NCBI GenBank assembly: GCA_030682475.1 | Contig: JAUXOA010000047.1 | Location: forward strand, 1-62,315 | DNA from: Rhodoferax sp. | GTDB lineage: Bacteria > Pseudomonadota > Gammaproteobacteria > Burkholderiales > Burkholderiaceae_C | Direction: 5' to 3' | DNA: 62,315 bases | In this document: piece by piece, positions 45,126 to 53,989 of the stretch | How positions within the stretch are numbered: position 1 is the first letter of the stretch | How the letters are laid out: the number at the start of each line of letters is the position of its first letter | The notes under the pieces: generated by a model | The model's input: only the letters and a program-made list of their open reading frames with translations | Told to the model about the DNA's origin: nothing | Databases searched by the model: none | Position numbers and translations under genes: made by a program

Positions 45126-45793
45126 TGCAGTACGAAGCGGTAACCCCGCCCGCGCAGGGTTTCAATCGGCGCCAGCAGGCCCTCGGGATCGAGTTTGCGC
45201 CGCAGCCGCCCGATCAGGACTTCCAGCACATTGCTGTCACGGTCTTCATCGTGCGGGTACAGGTAGTCAGACAGTTCTTGCTTGCTCACTACCCGGGCGC
45301 GCTCGCGTACCAGGTATTCAAGCACCCGGTACTCGAAGGTGGTCAGTTCCAGCACCACCTCACCCAGCCGGGCGCTCTGGGCCGAAAAGTCGATGCTCAG
45401 CGCGCCCAGCTTGAGAACATCCGACGTTGCCTTGAGTGAGCGTCGCAGCAGCGCCTTGACGCGAGCCGCCAGCTCCGGGTACTCAAATGGTTTGACCAGA
45501 TAGTCGTCGGCACCCGTTTCCAGGCCCCGCACTTTGTCCTGCCAACTGCTGCGTGCGGTCAGGATCAAAATCGGCAGGGTGCGGCCTTCGGCGCGCAGCG
45601 TCTGCACCACCGTCAAGCCGTTCACCTTGGGTAGGCCCAGGTCCACGATGGCGAGGTCCAGCGGGTACTCTCTAGCCTGAAACAAGCCCTCTTCACCGTC
45701 GGCAGCCATATCGACACGGTAGCCATCGGCTTCAAGCTGGCGTTTCAGGCCGAGGCGCAAAACAGCATCGTCCTCAATCAACAGCAAGCGCAT
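45122..45793 (-). CDS. OmpR/PhoP-family response regulator
   Basis: 223 aa. Receiver domain with Asp8/Asp9, phosphoacceptor Asp51 (AIVDLGLPKVNG) and switch Lys in VKPFEYPELAARV; then a winged-helix DNA-binding domain (LTTFEYRVLEYLVRERARVV, VLIGRLRRKLD, TLRGRGYRFVLQ). Followed by its kinase. No gene target can be named from the sequence; the PepSY gene lies 23 nt upstream on the same strand. Confidence 0.92.
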   Translation of the reverse strand: MRLLLIEDDAVLRLGLKRQLEADGYRVDMAADGEEGLFQAREYPLDLAIVDLGLPKVNGLTVVQTLRAEGRTLPILILTARSSWQDKVRGLETGADDYLVKPFEYPELAARVKALLRRSLKATSDVLKLGALSIDFSAQSARLGEVVLELTTFEYRVLEYLVRERARVVSKQELSDYLYPHDEDRDSNVLEVLIGRLRRKLDPEGLLAPIETLRGRGYRFVLQ

Positions 45794-45816
45794 AGTGCCC
45801 CAGGGCCCAGACTCGC

Positions 45817-46053
45817 CTAGAGCGTGCGCCCGCTGGCAACTTCGATCAGGATCACTTTGACTTCACCCTGTGGGGTGAGCACTTTCACGCGCCAGACCGG
45901 GCGACCTTCGCGCTCGGTCTTTTCTACCGCCAGGACGCGCCCACCGCTGGCCTGCTGCGCCACGGCTGCGGCATCATCGCGGCTGACGCTCGCCCAGGCC
46001 GGCAGGGCCAATGCCATCAGGAGGGCGCTGATCAGGGTCATTAATGATTTCAT
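45817..46053 (-). CDS. PepSY-domain exported small protein
   Basis: 78 aa. A signal peptide (LMTLISALLMALALPAWA) precedes a single PepSY-like domain: DDAAAVAQQASGGRVLAVEK, WRVKVLTPQGEVKVILIEVA. PepSY proteins often inhibit proteases or act as periplasmic modulators; here the gene heads the two-component operon, so it may be an auxiliary sensor or target. Length is typical of single PepSY proteins. Confidence 0.85.
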   Translation of the reverse strand: MKSLMTLISALLMALALPAWASVSRDDAAAVAQQASGGRVLAVEKTEREGRPVWRVKVLTPQGEVKVILIEVASGRTL

Positions 46054-46103
46054 GGTGTGATGGGGGTGCGGTCAGCGGGTTGACGCCATGGTACTCCCGC
46101 CGA

Positions 46104-46655
46104 CTATTGCTCAATCGGATCGACCGATACGCGTACCTGCAGGCTGTTGCCCGGGTTGCTGCGCATTAACGTGGTGTAGTGCTGTCCCCGGTATTCATAG
46201 GCCACGCGATAGCCGGTGATACGCGTTTGCGTGTCATACACGGTGCGGCAGCGCTTGACCTCCCGTTGCGCACTCTCATACTGTCCGTTGTCGTACCGTC
46301 CATTGTCATACTGGCTCCGTTGATCCCGGTTTTGGAACTGGTCGCCAGTGATGGCACCCAGCACCACGCCCAGCGCGGTAGCGGCGTCTTTGCCACGGCC
46401 CCCGCCGATCTGGTGGCCCAGCACACCACCGGCCAGGCCGCCCACAATAGCGCCCCCATATTGACGATCCTGAGGTTCGCCGCTGCGGCGGCTGCTTCGT
46501 TCATTGATCCAGTGGCTGCTGCATTCGTTGCGCGGGACATTGAAGTTCTCAAACTGTGGCTCGGCGCTGCGAACGCGCGCGTTGTCGGTGAAGGTCTCGG
46601 CCTGGGCGCCGAGCAATCCGGTGGCCAGCACACTGGCGATGACAAGACGTTTCAT
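46104..46655 (-). CDS. Glycine-zipper 2TM domain exported protein
   Basis: 183 aa. Signal peptide (residues 1-20), then a Gly-zipper GGAIVGGLAGGVLGHQIGGG with GKDAATALGVVLGAITGDQF, characteristic of 17-kDa surface-antigen-like proteins. The C-terminal third is YDTQTRITGYRVAYEYRGQH, a beta domain, and a tandem DNGRYDNGQYE segment precedes it. Lacks the lipobox Cys at the predicted cleavage site, so probably not a lipoprotein. Function is thought to be envelope integrity; not proven. Confidence 0.85.
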   Translation of the reverse strand: MKRLVIASVLATGLLGAQAETFTDNARVRSAEPQFENFNVPRNECSSHWINERSSRRSGEPQDRQYGGAIVGGLAGGVLGHQIGGGRGKDAATALGVVLGAITGDQFQNRDQRSQYDNGRYDNGQYESAQREVKRCRTVYDTQTRITGYRVAYEYRGQHYTTLMRSNPGNSLQVRVSVDPIEQ

Positions 46656-46894
46656 GAAATACTCCTTGGGTTGGTATGAAACGCAGTTTGCGCGTGCCTG
46701 TGTGAACGCAGGCTGAACAGAGGCGAGAAAGTTTGCCCCGTCTCTCGCGCAGTCGCAAGCCGTCGTGCGTCAAGGCATCGAGTGTGGCCCCGCGTGCCAC
46801 CACGCTGACCTGGCAACCCGCCCCCGCCAGCCGTCACAGGTGTTTTCATATAAATCCGAATGGGGTCTGTGATTTTATACAGTAACATTCGACC
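46656..46894. other. Divergent intergenic region upstream of radA
   Basis: No gene is seen. The region holds promoters for the minus-strand glycine-zipper gene and for radA, including a LexA-like box near the radA start codon listed separately. Confidence 0.5.
46867..46882 (+). promoter_or_regulatory. LexA-like SOS box upstream of radA
   Basis: CTGTGATTTTATACAG at 46867-46882 matches the SOS consensus CTGT-N8-ACAG exactly in its arms; the central 8 bp are AT-rich as usual. It ends 12 nt before the radA ATG, where a bound LexA would block transcription. SOS control of radA in this organism is an inference. Confidence 0.6.
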
Positions 46895-48262
46895 ATGGCC
46901 AAAGAAAAAACCGTTTACGTTTGCTCCGACTGTGGCGGTAGCAGCCCCAAATGGCTGGGCAAATGCCCCGGTTGCAGCGCCTGGAACACGCTGATTGAAT
47001 CGGTCGCCGAGAACAGCGCGCCGGTCAAGAACCGCTTTGCATCCCTGGCCAAGACCGCAGAAGTCGCCACCCTGGGCGATATTGACGCCGTGGACATGGC
47101 GCGCACGCCTACGGGCCACGAGGAACTGGACCGTGTGCTGGGCGGCGGCATGGTCGAAGGCGGCGTGGTGCTGATTGGCGGCGACCCCGGCATCGGCAAG
47201 TCCACCCTGCTGTTGCAGGCGCTCGACTCGCTGCAACGCAGCGGGCAAAAAACTTTGTATGTGACGGGCGAAGAAAGCGGTGCCCAGGTGGCGCTGCGTT
47301 CGCGCCGCCTCGGTCAGGACAACAGCCAGGTGAAGGTGCTGGCCGAGATCCAGTTGGAGAGAATTCTGGCCACGCTCGATGTCATGCAACCCGACATCGC
47401 CGTCATCGACTCGATCCAAACTGTGTATTCCGATCAACTCAGCTCGGCGCCCGGCTCGGTGGCGCAGGTGCGCGAATGCGCGGCGCACCTGACCCGCGCG
47501 GCCAAGGCCAGCGGCGTATGTATCGTGCTGGTCGGCCACGTCACCAAAGACGGCGCGCTGGCCGGGCCGCGCGTGCTGGAACACATGGTGGACACGGTGC
47601 TGTATTTTGAGGGCGACACGCACAGCAGCTTCCGGCTGGTGCGCGCCATCAAAAACCGCTTTGGCGCGGTCAACGAGATTGGGGTGTTTGCCATGACCGA
47701 GAAAGGCCTCAAGGGCGTGTCCAACCCGAGCGCCATTTTCTTGAGCCAGCACGCAGAGCCGGTGCCGGGCAGTTGCGTTATGGTCACGCTAGAGGGCACG
47801 CGCCCGATGCTGGTCGAAATTCAGGCGCTGGTGGACAGCGGCGGGCCTTCTCCCAGACGCCTGAGCGTGGGTCTGGACAAAGACCGCCTGGCCATGCTGC
47901 TGGCGGTACTGCACCGCCACGCCGGCGTGGCCTGCATGGACCAGGACGTGTTCGTCAATGCCGTCGGCGGCGTGCGCATCAGCGAACCGGCGGCCGACCT
48001 GGCGGTGCTGCTGGCCATCACCTCCAGCCTGCGTGGCAAGCCGCTGCCCAAGGGGTTTATTGCCTTTGGCGAAGTCGGTCTGGCCGGTGAGGTGCGCCCG
48101 GCGCCGCGCGGGCAAGAGCGATTGAAGGAAGCCGCCAAGCTGGGCTTTAGCGTGGCGCTGGTACCCAAAGCCAATGCCCCCAAGAAGCCGATCGAGGGCA
48201 TGACCATTCATGCCGTTGAGCGGATTGAACAGGCGATGGAAGTGGTGCGCTCGCTGATCTGA
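46895..48262 (+). CDS. radA: DNA repair protein RadA (Sms)
   Basis: 455 aa. RadA is a RecA-like ATPase that drives branch migration of recombination intermediates. A zinc finger CSDCGGSSPKWLGKCPGC (residues 10-27), Walker A GGDPGIGKST (95-104), the KNRFG motif in RAIKNRFGAVNE, and a C-terminal Lon-protease-like domain (AVGGVRISEPAADLAVLLAI) are all present. Preceded by a LexA-like box. Flanked by two glycine-zipper protein genes on the minus strand. Confidence 0.96.
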   Translation: MAKEKTVYVCSDCGGSSPKWLGKCPGCSAWNTLIESVAENSAPVKNRFASLAKTAEVATLGDIDAVDMARTPTGHEELDRVLGGGMVEGGVVLIGGDPGIGKSTLLLQALDSLQRSGQKTLYVTGEESGAQVALRSRRLGQDNSQVKVLAEIQLERILATLDVMQPDIAVIDSIQTVYSDQLSSAPGSVAQVRECAAHLTRAAKASGVCIVLVGHVTKDGALAGPRVLEHMVDTVLYFEGDTHSSFRLVRAIKNRFGAVNEIGVFAMTEKGLKGVSNPSAIFLSQHAEPVPGSCVMVTLEGTRPMLVEIQALVDSGGPSPRRLSVGLDKDRLAMLLAVLHRHAGVACMDQDVFVNAVGGVRISEPAADLAVLLAITSSLRGKPLPKGFIAFGEVGLAGEVRPAPRGQERLKEAAKLGFSVALVPKANAPKKPIEGMTIHAVERIEQAMEVVRSLI

Positions 48263-48293
48263 GGTCGCGCCGACGGTTCCGACTCCAAACGCT

Positions 48294-48917
48294 TCAGTAA
48301 CGAACCACCGAGTTGCCCGAATTTTTGACCGGGTCACCGACCTTCAGACCCGGCTCCTTCTCGAAATTGAAAGCGCTCTTGCGTCCATCGCCATATTGCA
48401 CGCTGACCGTCCACACTTTGTGGGTCCTTACCTTCTCTTCAATCTTCTTGCCCGCATAAGCGCCACCCGCGGCACCGGCAATCGTGGCCAGGTCTTTGCC
48501 CAAGCCGCCGCCGACCTGGTGACCCAGTATGGCGCCAGTGACACCCCCTGCAATCATGCCGACCGCGCCGCCTTCGCCTTCTTTTTCGGTCATGGTCACG
48601 GCCAGCACCTTGCCGCAATCGGCACAGAGCGCTTTGGCAACAACCGGCTTGGCATTGCCCGCTTGGGTCGCCGCCGTCATCTCAGCCTTGGCGGCGGCCC
48701 GGGCCTGGTCGTATTCGGCCTTGGCATCGCGTCGGCATTGCAGGCGGGTACTCGACGAGGTTTCGTCATTGCAGAGTTTTTTGTCCTCCTCGTAGCGCGC
48801 CAAGGCCTTTTTGCTGTCGGTGGCGTATTGGGCTTTGGGGCTGGCGGGTGCCTGGGCCAGCGCGCTCCCCGTGAGCAGAGACAGGGCCAAGGTCAGCGTG
48901 AAGACAGGGGTTTTCAT
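48294..48917 (-). CDS. Glycine-zipper 2TM domain exported protein (second paralogue)
   Basis: 207 aa. Signal peptide (1-22, SLLTGSALAQA). An alanine/charged helical region with conserved Cys (KKLCNDETSSSTRLQCRRDA) precedes a CADCG motif and a Gly-zipper GGAVGMIAGGVTGAILGHQV...GLGKDLATIAGAAGGAYAGK. It ends in a small beta domain. The same gene type lies on the other side of radA (46104-46655), with the zipper shared but the rest different. Confidence 0.82.
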   Translation of the reverse strand: MKTPVFTLTLALSLLTGSALAQAPASPKAQYATDSKKALARYEEDKKLCNDETSSSTRLQCRRDAKAEYDQARAAAKAEMTAATQAGNAKPVVAKALCADCGKVLAVTMTEKEGEGGAVGMIAGGVTGAILGHQVGGGLGKDLATIAGAAGGAYAGKKIEEKVRTHKVWTVSVQYGDGRKSAFNFEKEPGLKVGDPVKNSGNSVVRY

Positions 48918-48983
48918 GATGCGTCTCCTATTGATTTACACAATAGCACCGATCAACCCAAATTTCAAGGCACGCGCTGGCAC

Positions 48984-49874
48984 TTACCCCCGCAAATGCT
49001 GGGCGAAAAAGGCCATCGTTCGCTCCCACGCCAGCTTGGCGGCGGCGGCGTCAAAGCGCGGCGTGGTGTCGTTGTTGAAACCGTGCTGGGTGCCGCCATA
49101 ACTGTGCGCCGTGTAGCGCGCACCCGCCGCCTTGAGGCCGGCCTCGTAGGCGGGCCAGGCGGCATTGATGCGCTCGTCCACGCCGGCAAAATGAATCAGC
49201 AAGGGCGCTTTGACCTTGGCCGCGTCTTGCGCTGGCGGGTGGTTACCGTAGAAAGACACGGCGGCAGCCAAGTCAGGTAGCTGAGTGGCCAGCATATGCG
49301 AGATGCCGCCGCCGTAGCAAAAACCCACCACACCGATCTTGCCGTTGCAGTCGGGGCGCGCTTTGAGTACGCCCGCAGCGCTGATGAAATCCTGCTGGGT
49401 TTTTTTCTGGTCCAACTGGACAAACAGCGCGCGCGCTTTGTCCTCGTCGCCCGGGTAACCGCCCAGTGGCGTCAGCGCATCAGGGGCGAACGCCAGGTAA
49501 CCGTCCAGCGCCAGGCGGCGGGTGATGTCTTCGATGTGCGGGTTCAGGCCCCGGTTTTCATGCACCACCAAAATAGCGGGCAGCCTGCCGCTGACGTTGG
49601 CGGGTTTGGCGACGTAGGCTTTGACCGTGCCGTAACCGGCGGGTGAGGCAAAGTCCAGCAGTTCGGTCTGGAGGCGCTGGTCGTCCTTGCTCACCACTTG
49701 AGCAGCGGCAAAATTGGGACTGAGCGCGGCCAGCAGGCCCGCCGCCGTCAAGCCGCCGACAGCAAATTTTTGAGCACGCTCCAAAAACCCCCGACGATCC
49801 AGGTCGCCATGCACATAGGCATCGAACAGAATCAGCAGGTCTTGGTCAAAGTCGGCAGCGGTCAGACGGGTCAT
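48984..49874 (-). CDS. Dienelactone hydrolase family protein
   Basis: 296 aa. Alpha/beta-hydrolase with nucleophilic Cys186 in VVGFCYGGGISH, acid in FAGVDERINAAW and His in GTQHGFNND; an Asn/Arg site VVHENRGLNPHIED is typical of the DLH family. An N-terminal hydrophobic stretch after DRRGFLERAQKFAVGGLTAA resembles a Tat-like signal, suggesting possible export or membrane association. Natural substrate unknown; not linked to a chlorocatechol cluster. Confidence 0.85.
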   Translation of the reverse strand: MTRLTAADFDQDLLILFDAYVHGDLDRRGFLERAQKFAVGGLTAAGLLAALSPNFAAAQVVSKDDQRLQTELLDFASPAGYGTVKAYVAKPANVSGRLPAILVVHENRGLNPHIEDITRRLALDGYLAFAPDALTPLGGYPGDEDKARALFVQLDQKKTQQDFISAAGVLKARPDCNGKIGVVGFCYGGGISHMLATQLPDLAAAVSFYGNHPPAQDAAKVKAPLLIHFAGVDERINAAWPAYEAGLKAAGARYTAHSYGGTQHGFNNDTTPRFDAAAAKLAWERTMAFFAQHLRG

Positions 49875-49954
49875 GGCATCTCCTTAAAGTGTTGTTTAAA
49901 AAACCGCAGCATAGCGCGGGCAGCGAGTGCCGACAAACCTGAGAAAATCACGCC

Positions 49955-50389
49955 ATGCCATTTAAAAAATTCCTGATCCCCGCTGGCGGCCTCTTTTTGG
50001 TGGCCTACGCCTATTACGCTTACGGCTGGCCCGGCCTGGCCATTGCGCTGGGGGCGCTGGTCATGTGGCTGCTGCTGCACTTCACCCGCATGATGCAAGT
50101 GCTCAAGCGCGCAGCCAAGCACCCCATCGGCTATGTCGGCAGCGCGGTCATGCTCAACGCAAAACTCCAACCCGGCGTGACGCTGCTGCACGTGGTGGCC
50201 ATGACCAAGGCCTTGGGTGAACTCCAAAGCCCCAAAGACAGCCAGCCCGAGTTGTACCGCTGGACCGATGGCACGCAGTCGCATGTGACCGGCGAATTTC
50301 ACGGCGGAAAGCTGAAAAAATGGGTATTGGTTCGACCCGTTCAGGATGACGAAGCACAGAGCGGCTCGACCGGCAGCCCGGTCCCGTAA
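49955..50389 (+). CDS. Hypothetical small membrane protein
   Basis: 144 aa, not recognised. Two N-terminal hydrophobic segments (FLIPAGGLFLVAYAYYAYGW and GLAIALGALVMWLLLHFTRM) are followed by a basic linker and a beta-type domain (LYRWTDGTQSHVTGEFHGGK) that is probably cytoplasmic. It precedes ilvE with a 51-nt gap. Conserved placement next to ilvE is known in related bacteria only from memory; no role is claimed. Confidence 0.75.
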   Translation: MPFKKFLIPAGGLFLVAYAYYAYGWPGLAIALGALVMWLLLHFTRMMQVLKRAAKHPIGYVGSAVMLNAKLQPGVTLLHVVAMTKALGELQSPKDSQPELYRWTDGTQSHVTGEFHGGKLKKWVLVRPVQDDEAQSGSTGSPVP

Positions 50390-50440
50390 AATCGGCATTT
50401 TTGCAAGCTTCTTGCGTCAGCGTTCCAAAGGAAAGAACTT

Positions 50441-51397
50441 ATGAGCTCCCTACCCCCCTCCATGGCTGACCGCGACGGCAAAATCTGGATGGATGGCCAG
50501 ATGGTGGACTGGCGCGACGCCAAAATCCACGTGCTGACCCACACCCTGCACTACGGCTGCGGCGCATTCGAAGGCGTGCGCGCCTACAACACGGTCAATG
50601 GCACAGCGATTTTCCGGCTCGAAGAGCACACCGAGCGCCTCTTCAACAGCGCCAAAATCCTGCGCATGAAAATTCCGTTCACCAAGGAAGAAGTGAACGA
50701 GGCCCAAAAGGCCGTGGTGCGCGAGAACAAACTCGAATCCTGCTACCTGCGGCCCCTGACCTGGATCGGTTCGCAAAAGCTCGGCGTGTCCCCCAAGGGC
50801 AACACGATTCACCTGATGGTGGCAGCCTGGCCCTGGGGTGCTTATCTGGGCGAGGACGGCATGAAGCGCGGCATCCGCGTCAAGATATCCAGCTACACGC
50901 GCCACCACGTCAACATCACCATGACGCAGGCCAAAGCGGTGAGCAACTACACCAATTCGATCCTGGCCAACATGGAAGCGCTTGACGACGGCTACGATGA
51001 GGCCATGCTGCTCGACGCCAATGGCTTTGTGTCCGAGGGTGCCGGCGAGAACCTGTTTGTGGTCAAGGGCGGCGTGGTTTACACCCCCGACCTGTCGGCC
51101 GGCGCACTGAACGGCATCACGCGCAATACCGTGTTCCACATCTGCAAGGATCTGGGGCTGGAGGTAGTGCAAAAACGCATCACGCGCGATGAAGTTTATA
51201 TTTGCGACGAAGCCTTCTTCACCGGTACCGCCGCCGAGGTCACCCCAATCCGCGAGCTCGACCGCATCGAGCTAGGCAAAGACGACTACGTGGGCAGCCG
51301 GGGCCCGATCACCGAGAAAATCCAGAGCGCGTTCTTCGACATCGTCAACGGGCGTAATCCAAAATACGCCCATTGGCTGGCGAAAGTCTCCCTATGA
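50441..51397 (+). CDS. ilvE: Branched-chain-amino-acid aminotransferase
   Basis: 318 aa. Transfers amino groups between glutamate and the 2-oxo acids of Leu, Ile and Val. PLP class IV: catalytic Lys165 in MTQAKAVSNYTNSIL, GAFEGVRAY, and SEGAGENLFVVKGG followed by GITRNTVFHI. AAAGGAAAG precedes the ATG. The stop overlaps the start of the zinc-finger protein (ATGA). No other ilv genes are nearby. Confidence 0.95.
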   Translation: MSSLPPSMADRDGKIWMDGQMVDWRDAKIHVLTHTLHYGCGAFEGVRAYNTVNGTAIFRLEEHTERLFNSAKILRMKIPFTKEEVNEAQKAVVRENKLESCYLRPLTWIGSQKLGVSPKGNTIHLMVAAWPWGAYLGEDGMKRGIRVKISSYTRHHVNITMTQAKAVSNYTNSILANMEALDDGYDEAMLLDANGFVSEGAGENLFVVKGGVVYTPDLSAGALNGITRNTVFHICKDLGLEVVQKRITRDEVYICDEAFFTGTAAEVTPIRELDRIELGKDDYVGSRGPITEKIQSAFFDIVNGRNPKYAHWLAKVSL

Positions 51398-51597
51398 GCA
51401 AAGCGAATATTGAACTGCTGGTCAAAGACCTGAACGCCCAGGGTGGCGTGTTTTGTCCCAGCCCCAAAGCCGACATGAAAATCTGGAACAACCACCCCAA
51501 GGTGTTCCTGGACGTCGCCCGCAGCGGTGCGGCCAAGTGTCCCTACTGCGGCACCGTCTACAAACTCAAGGACGGCGAACACTTCGGCGTTCATTAA
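51394..51597 (+). CDS. Zinc-finger domain protein (small)
   Basis: 67 aa. A short protein ending in GAAKCPYCGTVYKLKDGEHF, with CPYC and an upstream Cys in FCPSPKADMKIWNNHPKV. Resembles the zinc-ribbon partners often encoded behind ilvE in betaproteobacteria. ATG 51394 overlaps the ilvE stop. The TAA stop is part of a hairpin repeat that begins the waaF gene. Confidence 0.85.
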   Translation: MSKANIELLVKDLNAQGGVFCPSPKADMKIWNNHPKVFLDVARSGAAKCPYCGTVYKLKDGEHFGVH

Positions 51598-51625
51598 AGA
51601 ATTGGAATCTGACCCCAATTCTTTA
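51595..51625. repeat. Hairpin repeat at the zinc-finger/waaF junction
   Basis: TAAAGAATTGG (51595-51605) pairs with CCAATTCTTTA (51615-51625) around a 9-nt loop ATCTGACC plus flank. It contains the stop of the upstream gene and the only usable waaF start (TTG 51602). The TTGGGGTCAGA-type core is the kind carried next to IS200/REP-associated transposases in beta- and deltaproteobacteria, as I recall. Confidence 0.75.
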
Positions 51626-52621
51626 ATCATCGCGCCCCAGTGGATTGGGGATGCGGTGATGACCGAGCCGCTGCTGCGCCGCCTGCACGTACGCGGCGAA
51701 CGCCTCACGGTCGGCGCCCTGCCCTGGGTCGCGCCAGTGTACCGGGCCATGCCGCAAGTGGCCGAGGTGATTGAATTTCCGTTTGCCCACGGCGGCCTGC
51801 AATTCAAGGCGCGACGCAGCCTGGCCCGGCAGTTGGCAGGTCGGTTTGACACCGCCTATGTGTGCCCTAACTCCCTGAAAAGCGCCCTGCTGCCGTTTCT
51901 GGCCAGCATCCCGAAGCGCGTGGGTTATCTGGGCGAGGCGCGGGTGGGCCTGCTGACGCACCGCCTGAAAAACCCGCCCCGGGACAAACGCCCGCCGATG
52001 GTCGCGTTTTACTCGGCGCTCAGTGGTGAGGCTAACCTCGCCAGCGACTGGCCCCAGTTGCACCTGGACGCCACCGAGGTCGAGCAGGCGCTTGCCGTCA
52101 TGGGCTTGCGGCGCGGCGCTTACTATGTGTTTGCACCGGGTGCTGAATACGGACCCGCCAAACGCTGGCCTGTTGCCCATTTTGCCGAGCTGGCCCGGCG
52201 TCTGGACGGGCCTGTGGTGTTGCTGGGCTCCGCCAAAGAATTCTCCCTGTGCAACGAGATTGCCACACCGGTGAACGCAGAACAACCCGGGAAATGCCTC
52301 AATCTTGCAGGAAAAACGTCTCTGGCCAACGCATTGAGTGCGATAGCTGCTGCAAAAAGCACCGTCAGTAACGACTCTGGCCTGATGCATGTGGCGGCTG
52401 CCTTGGGTGTACCGCAAATCGCCATTTTCGGCTCCAGCAGCCCGTTGCACACACCCCCTCTGAATGACAGGGCCAGCGTGCTGTGGCTCAAGAACGACGC
52501 GGCCTATCAGCCCGTGCTGGACTGCGCGCCCTGTTTCGAGAGGGCCTGCCCGCTGGGGCATACGCGCTGCCTGGTGGACATCACAGCGGCCAGCGTGCTA
52601 AAAAACATATACAGCCGATAG
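51602..52621 (+). CDS. waaF: ADP-heptose:LPS heptosyltransferase II
   Basis: 339 aa from TTG 51602; a GTG at 51527 would overlap the zinc-finger gene by 71 nt. WaaF adds the second heptose to the LPS inner core. LIIAPQWIGDAVMTEPLLRR is the usual N-terminus, and GAEYGPAKRWPVAHFAELA with VVLLGSAKEFSL and SKSTVSNDSGLMHVAAALG (partial) form the nucleotide-sugar site. No ATG is available: the repeat hairpin has replaced the first codons, and the resulting N-terminus would begin ESDPNS. Core domain intact. Confidence 0.88.
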   Translation: MESDPNSLIIAPQWIGDAVMTEPLLRRLHVRGERLTVGALPWVAPVYRAMPQVAEVIEFPFAHGGLQFKARRSLARQLAGRFDTAYVCPNSLKSALLPFLASIPKRVGYLGEARVGLLTHRLKNPPRDKRPPMVAFYSALSGEANLASDWPQLHLDATEVEQALAVMGLRRGAYYVFAPGAEYGPAKRWPVAHFAELARRLDGPVVLLGSAKEFSLCNEIATPVNAEQPGKCLNLAGKTSLANALSAIAAAKSTVSNDSGLMHVAAALGVPQIAIFGSSSPLHTPPLNDRASVLWLKNDAAYQPVLDCAPCFERACPLGHTRCLVDITAASVLKNIYSR

Positions 52622-52636
52622 CGCAGCATCTAAGGG

Positions 52637-52972
52637 TCAGGTAGCCGTAACCGCCTGAGCGGCCGCGGTAATTTGCGCCCGCAGCGTTTCCACTTCGTCG
52701 AGCAACTGCAGCGCCAGCGCGGCGCCGGGGAGGTTGACACCGAGGTCGCGCTGCAGGCGCCACGCCACCTTAACGTGGCGCACCTGCAAGCTGGTGAAAC
52801 GCCAGCTTTGGGGCTCGCTGCCCGCAAGGGGTGCAATGACCCCTTCCTCAATCAGCTCCATGATGAACCCGGCCTGCACCGCGCAGGCACGGCCGACCTC
52901 ATCGAGCGTCAGTTCAGTTTGCTGTTCCAGGACGGTGCCGCTCAAGTGCGACAGCATTTTTTTGGTGCTCAT
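52637..52972 (-). CDS. cbpM: CbpA modulator CbpM
   Basis: 111 aa. CbpM binds the J-domain of CbpA and inhibits it. It shows a MerR-like fold: [57 protein letters not shown]. Overlaps cbpA by 4 nt, as is usual for the pair. Three residues TAT at the end are from the intergenic side. Confidence 0.85.
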   Translation of the reverse strand: MSTKKMLSHLSGTVLEQQTELTLDEVGRACAVQAGFIMELIEEGVIAPLAGSEPQSWRFTSLQVRHVKVAWRLQRDLGVNLPGAALALQLLDEVETLRAQITAAAQAVTAT

Positions 52973-53931
52973 GCCGGTGCTCCCAGTTTCGCGCGCGGGT
53001 TAAAGGATTTGAACTGCTCGGCCATGTTGCGATAAAACGCCTGGGCCGCTTCCTTGTCAGCCGGGGGCAAGGCAATTTTCAGCACAAAATAAAAGTCCCC
53101 CGCAGTGCGGGCCGGAATGCCACGCCCCTTGAGCCGAAGTTTGCGTCCTTCCACTGAGCCGGCGGGAATCTTGAGTTCGACGAAACCGCTCGGCGTCGGG
53201 ACTTCGATTTGCGCACCCAGGGCGGCCTCCCACGGAGCCACCGGCAGATCAAGGTAGACGTCGTGTTTGTCAATACGGTAGTGCGCATGCGCTCGAAATT
53301 CGATTTCAAGAAACAGGTCACCCGGCTGGCCCTGTCCCATACCTGGCCCCCCCTGCCCGGCCAGGCGAATATGCTGCCCGGCGCGAACGCCGCGTGGAAT
53401 CACAAAGTCAATCTGGTGTTCGCGCAACACCCCATGCCCCTGGACGTCGATCTCGGGCACCTGCAGCGTGACCCGGCGCGCGGCGCCGTGGTAGGCGTCT
53501 TCCAGATCGATCTGGATTTTGGCGTGCCGGTCTTCCCCGTGTGCGTGGAGGGACGCCTTGCCATCATGGCCGCCCCGTCCGTCACTAAATCCGCGCCGGA
53601 ACAGGGACTCGAAAAAGTCACTGTGCTCGGCCGCCTCGCGCTCGGTAAAGCCCCGGCCTGAGCCCTCGAAACCGGCGTTCCAGTCGGGCGGTGGGCGGAA
53701 CTCCTGCCCGCCCTTCCAGTTGGCGCCGAGCTGATCGTAGGCGGCGCGTTTTTCGGGATCCCTGAGCACTTCATAGGCCTCCCCGACTTCCTTGAACTGG
53801 GCTTCGGCGTTGGCTTCCTTGCTGACGTCGGGATGGTACTTGCGTGCCAATTGGCGGTGCGCGCGCTTGATCTCGTCCTGCGTGGCACTGCGCGCCAGGC
53901 CCATGATTTTGTAATAGTCTTTGAACTCCAC
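52969..53931 (-). CDS. cbpA: Curved-DNA-binding J-domain co-chaperone CbpA
   Basis: 320 aa from GTG 53931, which gives the family start [12 protein letters not shown]; a TTG at 53946 is the alternative. J-domain with HPD in [13 protein letters not shown], no Cys-rich zinc domain, and two DnaJ C-terminal domains ([30 protein letters not shown]). Works with DnaK and binds DNA in stationary phase in E. coli. Paired with CbpM. Confidence 0.92.
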   Translation of the reverse strand: MEFKDYYKIMGLARSATQDEIKRAHRQLARKYHPDVSKEANAEAQFKEVGEAYEVLRDPEKRAAYDQLGANWKGGQEFRPPPDWNAGFEGSGRGFTEREAAEHSDFFESLFRRGFSDGRGGHDGKASLHAHGEDRHAKIQIDLEDAYHGAARRVTLQVPEIDVQGHGVLREHQIDFVIPRGVRAGQHIRLAGQGGPGMGQGQPGDLFLEIEFRAHAHYRIDKHDVYLDLPVAPWEAALGAQIEVPTPSGFVELKIPAGSVEGRKLRLKGRGIPARTAGDFYFVLKIALPPADKEAAQAFYRNMAEQFKSFNPRAKLGAPA

Positions 53932-53989
53932 CCAAACCCCCGACAAAGAAACGACTGTACTCCCCCGAAGGCCCCGCCGGCCTGCCGCG

